DNA of 64,000 bases from an uncultured Acetatifactor sp. (GCA_934426825.1 CAKRYI010000010.1:18344-82343), one strand, 5' to 3'; counted from the stretch's first letter, positions 46,145-54,783 are shown. Numbers and translations are program-made. Notes: generated by a model from the sequence alone, not told the origin.

Positions 46145-46431
46145 TCTGCTCCGCCTTCTTCTTCCAAAGCATTGGAGGCATCCTCATATTCTGCCTTTGC
46201 AGCCTCCCTGTCCTCATTTATCTGTTTTGCATCTGCATAAATGTCTTCACAATTTTCCTGCAGTGTGGTTGCCGTCTTCATAACGGTCTTCTTTGCCCGA
46301 AGCACTGCCGCTGTTATTTTTGTGTAGCACTTTTTGGCGTCATCGCTGGATAAAATCTTAATTCCAGCCGTACCAAAAAGAACTCCTGCCGCAAATATTC
46401 CTGTTTTCTTACCATTGAATTTCAATTTCAT
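46141..46431 (-). CDS. DUF6110-family small protein
   Basis: 96 residues from the ATG at 46431, with GGAGG 8 nt upstream; the 5-codon longer frame begins at a TTG inside that site. It has an N-terminal membrane segment (TGIFAAGVLFGTAGIKIL) and a long helical tail (AAVLRAKKTVMKTATTLQENCEDIYADAKQ in parts). Members of this family typically accompany P1B ATPases in Clostridia, as here: it overlaps the ATPase start by 4 nt and so is coupled to it. The role is unknown; a partner or scaffold for the pump is plausible. Confidence 0.8.
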   Translation of the reverse strand: MKLKFNGKKTGIFAAGVLFGTAGIKILSSDDAKKCYTKITAAVLRAKKTVMKTATTLQENCEDIYADAKQINEDREAAKAEYEDASNALEEEGGAE

Positions 46432-46452
46432 CTGTTTGTCCTCCAATTCTTT

Positions 46453-46929
46453 TTACTCACAAAAATCACAGGGTTCCACTAAAACGCTGCTTATTTTCTG
46501 CTTTTGAAGGTATCCGCAGGATTTTAATCCCTGCTGAATCACCTCATACCAGTCTCTTGCATTCAAATGATATACCGTCTTATCATCTAATTCTATTGTG
46601 CAGGCATTTTCTCTTCCACAAGCCATGGAGCAGGAAATTTTATACATGTTTTTTCTACTGATGGCACCGATTTCTTCCAACAGATTCACCATGCGGTAAA
46701 CGGTAGCTGCCCCGATTCCGGGTTCCTGTTCCAGCGCCTTGTAATATATCTCTTTGCAGCAGGCACAGTCTTCCTCCAGAATAATGTCCAGAAGCATCTG
46801 ACGCTGTTTTGTAATTCTGCAGCCCCGGTCCTTTAACTGCCGCAGCACCAGTTCCTTCTGCATTCTGGTTCTGTGGTAACTGACCGTGTCCCGATTTTTT
46901 CTGTTCTGACTCATTGCCTCAACTGTCAT
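46453..46929 (-). CDS. divergent Fur-family regulator
   Basis: 158 residues. The winged helix is typical (GCRITKQRQMLLDIIL, then GIGAATVYRMVNLLEEIGAISR). The C-terminal half is unusual: the His-rich metal site of Fur (HHHDH) is absent, and Cys residues (SCSMACGRENAC, PCDFC) dominate, so metal sensing, if any, must differ. The start is uncertain (ATG at 46929, or later at MQKELVL), because no clear ribosome binding site is seen. It lies between feoB and the DUF6110-ATPase pair on the same strand and probably regulates this cluster. Confidence 0.8.
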   Translation of the reverse strand: MTVEAMSQNRKNRDTVSYHRTRMQKELVLRQLKDRGCRITKQRQMLLDIILEEDCACCKEIYYKALEQEPGIGAATVYRMVNLLEEIGAISRKNMYKISCSMACGRENACTIELDDKTVYHLNARDWYEVIQQGLKSCGYLQKQKISSVLVEPCDFCE

Positions 46930-46969
46930 CTTCTAACCATGCCTTTCTACTGCGAACTTAATGTTTAAA

Positions 46970-47002
46970 TATGGACCCGCACCTCTAAGATACGGGTCCA
47001 TA
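46970..47002 (-). terminator. Terminator after feoB
   Basis: A stem atggacccg (46971-46979) / cgggtccat (46993-47001), extendable by one pair, 13-nt loop, then TTTAAAC on the minus strand. It separates feoB from the Fur-like gene. Confidence 0.7.
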
Positions 47003-47019
47003 CATTCACTTCGTTTTAC

Positions 47020-49161
47020 TTACTTATTCTTTACGGAAACCTTAAGAGTATTGCTCTCTTTGTAAGGTCTGAACAACAGGTACAGGAAACCGATTACTAA
47101 CAGGAATGCTACAACGGTTCCGATACCAAATCCGCCTCCGGTACACAGAGTACCAATCTGGAAGATGCAGAGGGAAACCACATATGCAAGTATTGTCTGA
47201 TAACCGATAGCGAACCAGAACCATTTTGCATTGTTCATCTCTCTCTTAATTGCACCCATTGCCGCGAAGCAAGGTGCACACAGAAGGTTGAATACTAAGA
47301 AGGAGTATGCTGCAACTGCGGTCATGCTGTTTGCCAGCTGTCCCCAGATTTCCACACCATCCTCGGCAACCTCTGAGAATCCGAAGAGCACACCGAAGGT
47401 ACCTACTACGTTCTCCTTTGCAATCAGACCGGATACGGCTGCAACTGCCATCTTCCAATCACCCCATCCAAGAGGAATGAAGAGAGGAGCAAGAATGCTT
47501 CCGACTTTTGCAAGGATACTGCTGTCGAGCTGTTCAGCTTCCAACATACCGAAGGATCCGTCAACCCAGCCAAAGCTCATCATGAACCACAAAATAATGG
47601 TGGACAGTAAAATGATGGTTCCGGCTTTCTTAATGAAGGACCAGCCTCTCTCCCACATGCTGCGCAGTACGTTGCCAACGGTAGGCCAGTGGTATGCGGG
47701 AAGCTCCATAACGAAAGGAGCTGGGTCGCCGGCGAACATCTTTGTTTTCTTTAAGATAATACCTGAGCAGATGATTGCTGCAACACCTACGAAGTAAGCG
47801 CTGGGAGCTACCCACCATGCACCGTCGAACAAAGCACCTGCTACCAGAGCAATGATAGGAAGTTTTGCTCCACAGGGAATAAATGTTGTGGTCATAATGG
47901 TCATCTTACGGTCTCTGTCGTTCTCGATGGTTCTGGAAGCCATGATTCCGGGAACGCCGCATCCGGAACCAATCAACATAGGAATGAAAGATTTACCGGA
48001 CAAACCGAATTTACGGAAGATACGGTCCATGATAAATGCGACACGAGCCATATAACCGCAGGACTCCAAAAATGCAAGGAACAGGAACAGTACTAACATC
48101 TGGGGAACGAATCCGAGTACCGCACCGACACCGGAAATCACACCGTCTACAATCAGTCCGGTCAGCCAGTCAGCACATCCGATGTTTTCAAAGAAGGACT
48201 GTGCTGCGGGAATAATCCACTCGCCAAACAAAGTATCGTTGGTCCAGTCTGTCAAAATAGCACCGACTGTAGTTACGGATACATAATATACCAAAACCAT
48301 AACTACTGCGAAGATAGGAAGCGCTGCCCATCTGTTGGTAACAATACGGTCAATCTTATCGGAGGTAGATAACTGTCCTTTCTTGGACTTGGTAACACAG
48401 TCACCGATAATGGAAGAAATGTACACATATCTCTCATTGGTGATAATACTCTCGGTATCATCATCAAACGCTTCCTCCAAAGCCTTTACCTTTGCGGATA
48501 CATCAGGAACCTGCTTCATCTGCTCTGCAATCTTGTCATCCTTCTCCAGCAGCTTGATAGCGAAGAATCTCTTCTGCTCCTCTGCCACATCAGCGCCCAA
48601 CATTCCTTCAACCTCTTTGATGGTTGCTTCCACGTTCTGTGCGAACTCATGTACCGGAGTTGTGGTCTTGCCCTGCTTTGCAATGGAAACAGCCTTCTCA
48701 GCAGCCTTCTGGATATTGGTTCCCTTTAATGCAGAGATTTCGATTACTTCGCAGCCGAGTTTCTGGCTCAGCTTTTCAATATGTATCTTGTCACCGGATT
48801 TCTCCAGTACATCCGCCATGTTGATTGCCATGACAACGGGGATTCCCAGTTCCATAATCTGAGTGGACAGATACAGGTTTCTCTCAATGTTGGTACCGTC
48901 TACAATATTGATGATTGCATCCGGTCTCTCATTTATCAGATAATTTCTGGCAACTACCTCTTCCAGTGTGTAAGGGGAAAGAGAATAGATACCGGGAAGG
49001 TCCATGATGATAACATCTTTATGACCTTTCAGTTTTCCTTCCTTTTTCTCAACAGTAACTCCGGGCCAGTTACCTACAAACTGGTTGGAGCCGGTCAACG
49101 CATTGAACAGAGTCGTTTTACCACTGTTCGGGTTACCTGCAAGTGCAATTTTAATTGACAT
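47020..49161 (-). CDS. feoB: ferrous iron transporter FeoB
   Basis: 713 residues. N-terminal G-protein domain: G1 GNPNSGKTT (9-17), GNWPGVTVEKKEG, DLPGIYSL and the G4 motif as NMAD. The following insertion domain (GDI-like) leads to about ten membrane segments with the two Gate regions (SFIPMLIGSGCGVPGIMASRTI in parts; FIPCGAKLP) carrying the conserved Cys. It imports Fe(II). Start ATG 49161 has AAGGAG. A palindromic operator lies in the 67-nt gap to feoA, so feoB may also be transcribed separately. Confidence 0.97.
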   Translation of the reverse strand: MSIKIALAGNPNSGKTTLFNALTGSNQFVGNWPGVTVEKKEGKLKGHKDVIIMDLPGIYSLSPYTLEEVVARNYLINERPDAIINIVDGTNIERNLYLSTQIMELGIPVVMAINMADVLEKSGDKIHIEKLSQKLGCEVIEISALKGTNIQKAAEKAVSIAKQGKTTTPVHEFAQNVEATIKEVEGMLGADVAEEQKRFFAIKLLEKDDKIAEQMKQVPDVSAKVKALEEAFDDDTESIITNERYVYISSIIGDCVTKSKKGQLSTSDKIDRIVTNRWAALPIFAVVMVLVYYVSVTTVGAILTDWTNDTLFGEWIIPAAQSFFENIGCADWLTGLIVDGVISGVGAVLGFVPQMLVLFLFLAFLESCGYMARVAFIMDRIFRKFGLSGKSFIPMLIGSGCGVPGIMASRTIENDRDRKMTIMTTTFIPCGAKLPIIALVAGALFDGAWWVAPSAYFVGVAAIICSGIILKKTKMFAGDPAPFVMELPAYHWPTVGNVLRSMWERGWSFIKKAGTIILLSTIILWFMMSFGWVDGSFGMLEAEQLDSSILAKVGSILAPLFIPLGWGDWKMAVAAVSGLIAKENVVGTFGVLFGFSEVAEDGVEIWGQLANSMTAVAAYSFLVFNLLCAPCFAAMGAIKREMNNAKWFWFAIGYQTILAYVVSLCIFQIGTLCTGGGFGIGTVVAFLLVIGFLYLLFRPYKESNTLKVSVKNK

Positions 49162-49197
49162 AACGCTTCTCCTTATTATTTGTTATCTCTAATTAGT

Positions 49198-49213
49198 GTT
49201 AGGTTAATCTAAC
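49198..49213. promoter_or_regulatory. Palindromic operator in the feoA-feoB gap
   Basis: GTTAG-N6-CTAAC followed by GT. It matches the motif in the feoA promoter (49746-49761), including the trailing CTAACGT. Its extended form TTAGGTTAATCTAAC resembles DtxR/IdeR iron boxes. Confidence 0.65.
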
Positions 49214-49228
49214 GTATGGGCAAAAAAA

Positions 49229-49450
49229 TTATTCAACAATAATCATTTCTGCATCTGCTTTACGGAGTGATAACTCATATCCTCTTACCGTTACTTCCAC
49301 GGGATCGCCCAAAGGTGCAACCTTTCTTACAAAGATTTCCACTCCTTTTGTAATGCCCATGTCCATGATTCTTCTCTTTACCGGGCCTTCTCCGGTGAGT
49401 TTCTGAACCTTAACGGTCTGACCGCATTTCACTTCTCTCAGAGTTTTCAT
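49229..49450 (-). CDS. feoA: FeoA-domain protein (copy next to feoB)
   Basis: About 73 residues from the ATG at 49450 (MKTLREVKCGQTV); the ATG seven codons upstream has a poor site while GGAAGGGA fits this one. SH3-like FeoA pattern: VKVQKLTGEGPVKRRIMDMGI, KGVEIFVRKVAPLGDPVEVTVRGYELSLRKADA in parts. FeoA is a small cytoplasmic partner of FeoB. It is second in the feo operon. Confidence 0.93.
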   Translation of the reverse strand: MKTLREVKCGQTVKVQKLTGEGPVKRRIMDMGITKGVEIFVRKVAPLGDPVEVTVRGYELSLRKADAEMIIVE

Positions 49451-49485
49451 TTCACTTGTCCCTTCCTTCATTTTAAAATATTATC

Positions 49486-49698
49486 TTAAACCAAGATTCT
49501 GTTTGCCATATCTTTTCCTATGGCAACCCTGGAATCCTTCACATTGACGATGAGGTTTCCCCCAATGTCTGAAACAACGGTGACGACTCCGCCGGCTACA
49601 AATCCAAGATTCTCCAGAAATCTTCTGGTTTCCTCTTTGCCTCCGACCTTTTGAATGGTAACCTGTTCACCTGTATTGGCCATTGTTAACGGCATCAT
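49486..49698 (-). CDS. feoA: FeoA-domain protein (first copy)
   Basis: 70 residues, first gene of the feo operon. The pattern GEQVTIQKVGGKEETRRFLENLGFVAGG and VVSDIGGNLIVNVKDSRVAIGKDMANRILV (in parts) is that of FeoA. The start is ATG 49698 or the adjacent ATG 49695; AAGGGATGAG lies upstream. Two FeoA-like genes before feoB are common in Clostridia. Confidence 0.9.
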   Translation of the reverse strand: MMPLTMANTGEQVTIQKVGGKEETRRFLENLGFVAGGVVTVVSDIGGNLIVNVKDSRVAIGKDMANRILV

Positions 49699-49745
49699 CT
49701 CATCCCTTCTTTCTGTCTAGTTGATAATCATTTTCGATTTCTGTA

Positions 49746-49761
49746 GTTAGTATAGTCTAAC
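49746..49761. promoter_or_regulatory. Palindromic operator overlapping the feo -10 box
   Basis: GTTAGTATAGTCTAAC: arms GTTAG and CTAAC around 6 nt, followed by GT. It covers the -10 box of the feo promoter, as expected for an iron-responsive repressor site. Confidence 0.7.
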
Positions 49762-49777
49762 GTCCATTAGTTGTCAA
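49749..49777 (-). promoter_or_regulatory. sigma-A promoter of the feo operon
   Basis: TTGACA (49777-49772), 17-nt spacer, TATACT (49754-49749) on the minus strand, about 50 nt upstream of the first feoA. Confidence 0.8.
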
Positions 49778-49823
49778 TTACTTTTTTGCAAATTTTCATG
49801 TTTTTTAGTCCTCGAAAAAGCAA

Positions 49824-49866
49824 AAAAGCAGCCTCCGCATTTGCTGCGAAAGCCGCTTTCTTCTAT
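49824..49866 (-). terminator. Terminator after the amino acid ABC operon
   Basis: A long imperfect hairpin (AAAGCGGCTTTCGCA / TGCGGAGGCTGCTTT on the minus strand, loop GCAAA) followed by TTTTTTG. Confidence 0.8.
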
Positions 49867-49893
49867 ATAGAAAGGATTCCTTTCCTTAAAAAC

Positions 49894-50769
49894 TTACTCA
49901 GCCGTCACGCCGCCTTCTACCACAAGACTGTCCTCGTAATCCAGTCCGTAAGTGTCGGCAAGGGTTGCTTCGTAATCCGCATGGAAGAATTTCTCATTTC
50001 CAAGGGCCTTAATCTCCTCATTCACCCAGTCAAGCAGTGTAGTATTGCCCTTGCTTACTGCGGGTGCAATGGTATCCTGACTTCCAAGGGTCGGAATTCC
50101 TACAGTATAGCCGGGATTCTGCAATGCAAATGCAATGACCTCTGTGTTGTCGTTTGCCCATGCCACACCGTTGCCGTTCTCCAGCGCATTCTTTGCATTC
50201 GCATAAGAATCATACTTCTGAAGAGGAATATCGGGATAATTCTGTGTCAGATAGGTTTCTGCCGTGGTGCCGGAAATGACAATCATCTGATTATCCTTGT
50301 TCCAGTCATCCAGCGTGGTAATCACGTTGCTCTCCGGAGAAATGACGCCCAGAGCCACATTCATGTAAGGCAGGGCGAAATCCACTTCCTGTGCACGTTC
50401 TTCAGTCACCGTAAAGTTTGCCAGAATCAAATCCACCTTTCCGGTCTGCAGATACTCAATGCGGTTTGCAGCCTCAGTGGAAACGAAGTTCACCTTTACG
50501 CCAAGGTCCTCACCGAGTCGTCTTGCAAAGTACACATCATATCCCTGATATTCGCCGTTCTCATCCACATATCCAAAGGGATTCTTGTCGGAGAACACAC
50601 CGATGTTGATGGTTCCGGACTCTTTGATTTCATCCAGTGTACGGTATACCGTGGTTTTGTCCTTGGATGAATCTGCATTTGTCTTGTTGTCCGCATTACC
50701 GCAGGCAGTAAAGGCAAGTGCCAGTGTGAGTGTCAATGCCAGTGCCAAAAGTTTCTTGATTTTTTTCAT
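49894..50769 (-). CDS. polar amino acid ABC transporter, substrate-binding lipoprotein
   Basis: About 291 residues from the ATG at 50769. Signal with lipobox (LALAFTACGN). The family-3 solute-binding fold is seen in TINIGVFSDKNPFGYVDENGEYQGYDVYFARRL (in parts), GKVDLILANFTVTEERAQEVDF, and VISGTTAETYL. It is last in the transporter operon, after two permeases and the ATPase. The pattern fits cystine, glutamine or similar polar amino acids; the ligand cannot be read from sequence. Confidence 0.93.
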   Translation of the reverse strand: MKKIKKLLALALTLTLALAFTACGNADNKTNADSSKDKTTVYRTLDEIKESGTINIGVFSDKNPFGYVDENGEYQGYDVYFARRLGEDLGVKVNFVSTEAANRIEYLQTGKVDLILANFTVTEERAQEVDFALPYMNVALGVISPESNVITTLDDWNKDNQMIVISGTTAETYLTQNYPDIPLQKYDSYANAKNALENGNGVAWANDNTEVIAFALQNPGYTVGIPTLGSQDTIAPAVSKGNTTLLDWVNEEIKALGNEKFFHADYEATLADTYGLDYEDSLVVEGGVTAE

Positions 50770-50831
50770 AATCTTCTCCTCTTTTCCGGATGCCTTTTGC
50801 ACCCTGTTTTCTATAAAAAATAAATTACACG

Positions 50832-51599
50832 CTACTGCTTCGCATGAGCTTTGACAGCCTCGAACTCAAAGATATTCAAAAACTGTTTTGCCCTCTCCGT
50901 CGCCGGCTTAGTAAAGAACTTCTCCGGCTCCGCTTCCTCCACGATTTTGCCGCCGTCCAAAAAGACCACCCGGTCAGCCACCGCCCTTGCGAACTGCATT
51001 TCATGAGTCACAATCACCATGGTGCGTCCCTGTGCCGCAAGGTCAAGCATGACATCCAAAACCTCTCTCACCATCTCAGGGTCTAATGCCGCCGTCACCT
51101 CGTCAAACAAAAGAATTTCCGGCTTCATGCACAACGCCCTGACAATGGCGATTCGCTGTTTCTGACCGCCGGAGAGCTGTCTGGGATAAGCATTCGCCTT
51201 TTCCTCCAGTCCCACTCTCTTTAAAAGCTCCATTGCCTCTTGTCTGACCTCGTCCTTTTTCCGCTTCTGCACCTTCGTCGGCGCCAGCATGATATTATCC
51301 AACACCGTCAGGTGGGGAAAGAGTTCATAGTTTTGGAAAACCATTCCGATTTTCTGTCTCTGTCTGGCAAGCTGCTTGCTCTTTCGGTCAATAATTTCTC
51401 CGGACAGCTTCACGCATCCGCCCTGAATCGGCTCCAGGGCGTTCATACATCGCAGCAGCGTGCTTTTTCCGCAGCCACTGGGGCCTACCACCACGATAAC
51501 CTCGCCGCGATGCACTTTCAGACTCACATCATCCAAAATATTGGTATCTTCATATCGTTTTACTAAATGTTCCGCCTCAAGCAATACTTCTTCTGCCAT
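50832..51599 (-). CDS. polar amino acid ABC transporter, ATP-binding protein
   Basis: 255 residues. Walker A GPSGCGKSTLL, Q-loop FQNYELFPHLTV, signature LSGGQKQRIAIVRAL, Walker B ILLFDEVTAALDPE, H-loop VTHEM. This is the GlnQ/HisP type. Only 6 nt separate it from the upstream permease. It provides energy for the two adjacent membrane proteins. Confidence 0.96.
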   Translation of the reverse strand: MAEEVLLEAEHLVKRYEDTNILDDVSLKVHRGEVIVVVGPSGCGKSTLLRCMNALEPIQGGCVKLSGEIIDRKSKQLARQRQKIGMVFQNYELFPHLTVLDNIMLAPTKVQKRKKDEVRQEAMELLKRVGLEEKANAYPRQLSGGQKQRIAIVRALCMKPEILLFDEVTAALDPEMVREVLDVMLDLAAQGRTMVIVTHEMQFARAVADRVVFLDGGKIVEEAEPEKFFTKPATERAKQFLNIFEFEAVKAHAKQ

Positions 51600-51605
51600 C
51601 GTCTC

Positions 51606-52280
51606 TTATCTCCACTTCTTTTCCAGATATTTTGCCAGCATACTGATAGGCCAGCAGGCAAGAAAATACAACACAAATATCACCAGATACACTCCGAATG
51701 CCGCATTGGGACTGGACATCCTGTTTGCCTCAATAATCTGCTGCGCTACCTTTAACACCTCTACCACACCAATCATCAGAATCAGGCTGGTCGTCTTAAT
51801 CATTCTTGTAATCAGGTTGATGGAAAGAGGAATCAGCCTGCGGATGGTCTGGGGGATAATAATGTAAAAATAAGTCTGTGCCCCCGTCAGTCCCAGTGCT
51901 TCCGCGCTTTCATACTGGTGCTTCGGAATACTGATTAACGCGCCTCTCACCAAGTCGCTCATTTCCGCCGTGCCCCACAGGGTAAATACGATAATGGAGG
52001 ACATCTCGCCGGACAAATCCCAGCCGAAAGCCCTTGTCGTTCCGAAATATACCAGAAATAACAGTACCATCTGCGGCATAATGCGGATAAATTCCAGATA
52101 TACCCTGAGAATTGCCTTTATCACAGGATTTTTAAAAGTCATCAGAATTCCAAGCAGGATTCCGAGAGGAATACTGATGGCAACGGAAATCAAACTGATT
52201 CTGAGTGCAACCCAAAGACCACCCAGTATGCGGATAAAATTCTTTCCTTTAAATAAAACCTCAAGCCCCAAATCCGGCAT
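51606..52280 (-). CDS. polar amino acid ABC transporter permease (second)
   Basis: 224 residues with five membrane helices. The N-terminus is typical of the HisM/GlnP type (GLWVALRISLISVAISIPLGILLG in parts), and the EAA-like loop is SAEALGLTGAQTYFYIIIPQTIRRLIP. The start overlaps the end of the other permease by 20 nt, indicating coupled synthesis of a heterodimer. Confidence 0.94.
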   Translation of the reverse strand: MPDLGLEVLFKGKNFIRILGGLWVALRISLISVAISIPLGILLGILMTFKNPVIKAILRVYLEFIRIMPQMVLLFLVYFGTTRAFGWDLSGEMSSIIVFTLWGTAEMSDLVRGALISIPKHQYESAEALGLTGAQTYFYIIIPQTIRRLIPLSINLITRMIKTTSLILMIGVVEVLKVAQQIIEANRMSSPNAAFGVYLVIFVLYFLACWPISMLAKYLEKKWR

Positions 52281-52920
52281 GACGCAGCCTCCTTTCCAGC
52301 AGACTGCCCAGTATGGATACCGGCAGCAGAATCAACAGATAAAATACCACCAGTAAAAACAGGCTCTCTGTCGTCTTGTAATACAATCCAATCAAATCCT
52401 TTGCCGTGAACATCAAATCCATCAGACTGATGGCGCTGAACACGCTGGTTTCTTTTAATAAGAAAATAACATTCGCTACAAATGCGGGAACGCTGATGGA
52501 CATTGCCTGCGGCAGAATCACATACCGCATGGTCTGGGCGTGTGTCATGCCGAGACTCAATGCGCTCTCCTCCTGAATCGGCTCGATTGCCTCGATTCCG
52601 CTGCGGAATGCCTCCGCCATGTAGCTTCCTCCCAGGAACGCCAGTCCCGCCACACCGCAGGTTGCTGCATCCGTGGCAATTCCTATCTTGGGCAGACCAT
52701 AGTAAATAAAGAACAACTGTACCAAAAGCGGTGTGTTGCGGCTGAGTTCAATGTATGCCGCCACAACGCCTCTTAAAACCGGCACCCTGTAATATTGAAT
52801 CATTGCACAAATCAATCCTGCCACAATGGAAAAGACGATTCCCAAAAGCCCGATGCGTAACGTCAGCCACGCCGCCTTCTCATACATGGGCAGATATTGT
52901 AATATAAAATCCCAATTCAT
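52261..52920 (-). CDS. polar amino acid ABC transporter permease (first)
   Basis: 219 residues from the ATG at 52920 (MNWDFILQYLPM) with GGAAGG at 8 nt; the longer frame is less likely. Five membrane helices; EAA loop ESALSLGMTHAQTMRYVILPQAMSISVP (in parts). It is first gene of the operon; the others follow with overlaps or short gaps. Confidence 0.94.
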   Translation of the reverse strand: MNWDFILQYLPMYEKAAWLTLRIGLLGIVFSIVAGLICAMIQYYRVPVLRGVVAAYIELSRNTPLLVQLFFIYYGLPKIGIATDAATCGVAGLAFLGGSYMAEAFRSGIEAIEPIQEESALSLGMTHAQTMRYVILPQAMSISVPAFVANVIFLLKETSVFSAISLMDLMFTAKDLIGLYYKTTESLFLLVVFYLLILLPVSILGSLLERRLRHAGFGA

Positions 52921-53024
52921 ACTTTCGACCTTCCTGTCTAAAGGCTCCTCTAAAATGGATAGTCCTATCATATTCTTGTTTTCCTACTTTGTCAATAGGA
53001 AAGATGTGAATTATTTTATTTTTT

Positions 53025-53345
53025 CTAAATCATACACAAAATCATATAAAACAGAGTCCCAGCAATAATACTCAAAAAGGTATTTCTTTTCCAGATATGA
53101 AGCCCCGCGCACACCACGGATGCGGCAATTTCCCGGATTCCGCTCCCCGCAAGGTCTGCCGGGACACCGCGCAGGCAATACACAATCAGCACTGCCATCA
53201 GTGCAGGCGGCAAAATACTTCCCAGATATTTCACCTTTTTCGGTATCTCCCGCTTTCCTCCCAGTAACAGAAACGGCAGGGCACGCATCAGAAACGTGCA
53301 GACAGCTCCCACAAGGATACACATCAAAATTCTCTGTACACTCAT
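53025..53345 (-). CDS. azlD: branched-chain amino acid exporter subunit AzlD
   Basis: 106 residues with four hydrophobic segments. The start RILMCILVGAVCTFLMRALPFLL and ILPPALMAVLIVYCLR are typical of AzlD. It partners with AzlC for export of branched-chain amino acids or analogues. The start overlaps azlC by 4 nt (ATGA type). Confidence 0.93.
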   Translation of the reverse strand: MSVQRILMCILVGAVCTFLMRALPFLLLGGKREIPKKVKYLGSILPPALMAVLIVYCLRGVPADLAGSGIREIAASVVCAGLHIWKRNTFLSIIAGTLFYMILCMI

Positions 53346-54082
53346 TTCTCTGCCACCTCCTTTTCGCTGCCCGAAATCCGCTTTTCAAACAAAAGAAGCA
53401 GCCCCGACACCAGTATCAGGGACGGCAGCATAAAGCGGTCCGGTCCTACAAGCAACAGCATGCAAAGTCCGCAGCCCACTCCCAGTATTGCGGGCAGGTG
53501 CGTTCTGCAGCTTCGCCACTGGTCGATAAAAATTGTGATAAACAACGCCGTCATACAAAAATCAATGCCTTTTAGTTCAAAGGGAATCAACTGTCCCAGC
53601 ACACCGCCGAGTATGGACGCGAGCACCCATGACGATTTGCTGAACAGCGCCACATAGAACATTACGTTTCTGCGGTGTTCGTCATCCCCTTTTCCCTGCG
53701 GCTCCAGCATGGAACAGTTTACGGCATAGGTCTCATCCGTCAGCGTGTTTACCATATAGGGAAACCGCTTTCCCATTTTCCGGAAATCCTCCACGAAGGT
53801 AAGACCGTAAAAGAACTGCCTGCTGTTCATAAAAAGAGCCGTGATACCGATGGTGATGAGGGATGCCCCGCCGCTTAAAAATGTCACCAGCACAAACTGA
53901 AATGCACCCGTATATACCGCCACGCTGGTAAGCGCCGACCAGAACCAGTCGAAGCCCGCCTCCTGCATCATGATTCCATAAGCCATTCCCACGAAAAGAT
54001 AACTTCCCGTTATGGGAAGGGAGCGCACAACCGCCTCTCTTATAATAGTATTATTCACTTTCTGCTTTATCCGTGCTTTCAT
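53342..54082 (-). CDS. azlC: branched-chain amino acid exporter subunit AzlC
   Basis: 246 residues with about eight hydrophobic segments. PITGSYLFVGMAYGIMMQEAGF, YTGAFQFVLVTFL, ALFMNSRQFFYGLTFVEDF and LTDETYAVNC are AzlC hallmarks. It is first gene of an azlCD pair, 3' of the terminator of the dlt-like cluster. Confidence 0.94.
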   Translation of the reverse strand: MKARIKQKVNNTIIREAVVRSLPITGSYLFVGMAYGIMMQEAGFDWFWSALTSVAVYTGAFQFVLVTFLSGGASLITIGITALFMNSRQFFYGLTFVEDFRKMGKRFPYMVNTLTDETYAVNCSMLEPQGKGDDEHRRNVMFYVALFSKSSWVLASILGGVLGQLIPFELKGIDFCMTALFITIFIDQWRSCRTHLPAILGVGCGLCMLLLVGPDRFMLPSLILVSGLLLLFEKRISGSEKEVAEK

Positions 54083-54097
54083 CGAAAAAACCTCTGC

Positions 54098-54131
54098 AAA
54101 AAAGGGACAATGCCGCAGCCTGTCCCCTTTT
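54098..54131 (-). terminator. Terminator after the dlt-like gene cluster
   Basis: A stem AAAGGGACA / TGTCCCCTTT with a 11-nt loop, followed by TTTTTTGC on the minus strand. It lies between the last lipoprotein gene of the cluster and azlC. Confidence 0.85.
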
Positions 54132-54186
54132 CCTTCATTTCACGTTTTATCCGTTCTGTATGCCACCCCCCGTCTGCATATCCGGT

Positions 54187-54759
54187 TTAACCCACTACAT
54201 TTGATACATATTCAATGGATACAATGTCGTCTCCGTCAAAAATAAAGTTTAACTTCATATTATCCGCCGCATAGCTTAAACCGTTGTCATTCTCCGTATA
54301 ACCGTCGCCGTAAGCACTGATAATGTCGTCCTTTGTCTTGGAAAGGTCAATGCCCTCCGTCGTGGAAACCGTGTCATCCTTTAAGATAATAAAACCAATG
54401 AGATTTTTATCATCGGAAGGATAGGTCTCAATCTCGTAAGAACCGAAATCATACACATAAGCGGTTCCCTGTCCCGCGCAGCTGGGCGCCTCAAACACAC
54501 TCTTTGCATCTCCCAAGTTAACGGAAGCCATATCCATATCTACGGAAACCTTTACGCCGTTTACGGTAAACTGATATCCGCCAGCCGCAGCCTGACTGTC
54601 GGTTCCTTCCTCTGCTTTCGTGCTCTCGGAAACTGCTTCCGTGCTCTCCTTTACCGTGGATTCACCCTCCACCTTGGGAGCGTCCGAGCCGCATCCGGTC
54701 AGTCCGAATGCCATCATCATTCCTATCAAAATTGCTGTTGTCTTTACTTTTGTTGTCAT
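54187..54759 (-). CDS. small lipoprotein at the end of the dlt-like cluster
   Basis: 190 residues. The signal has a lipobox (MAFGLTGCGS). After a Ser/Thr/Glu-rich linker, the mature domain (FTVNGVKVSVDMDMASV, SYEIETYPSDDKNLIGFIILKDD, DDIISAYGDGYTE) resembles small extracellular lipoproteins of Lachnospiraceae of unknown role. It starts 24 nt after the SGNH-like gene, so it is probably part of the same transcript. Confidence 0.72.
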   Translation of the reverse strand: MTTKVKTTAILIGMMMAFGLTGCGSDAPKVEGESTVKESTEAVSESTKAEEGTDSQAAAGGYQFTVNGVKVSVDMDMASVNLGDAKSVFEAPSCAGQGTAYVYDFGSYEIETYPSDDKNLIGFIILKDDTVSTTEGIDLSKTKDDIISAYGDGYTENDNGLSYAADNMKLNFIFDGDDIVSIEYVSNVVG

Positions 54760-54783
54760 TTTTATATTCTCCTTTTGTCCTGT

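Noticed and set aside
53011..53388. 125-codon minus-strand frame overlapping azlD
   Set aside because: Cys/Arg/Gly-rich shadow in another frame of azlD, which has clear family features and is coupled to azlC.
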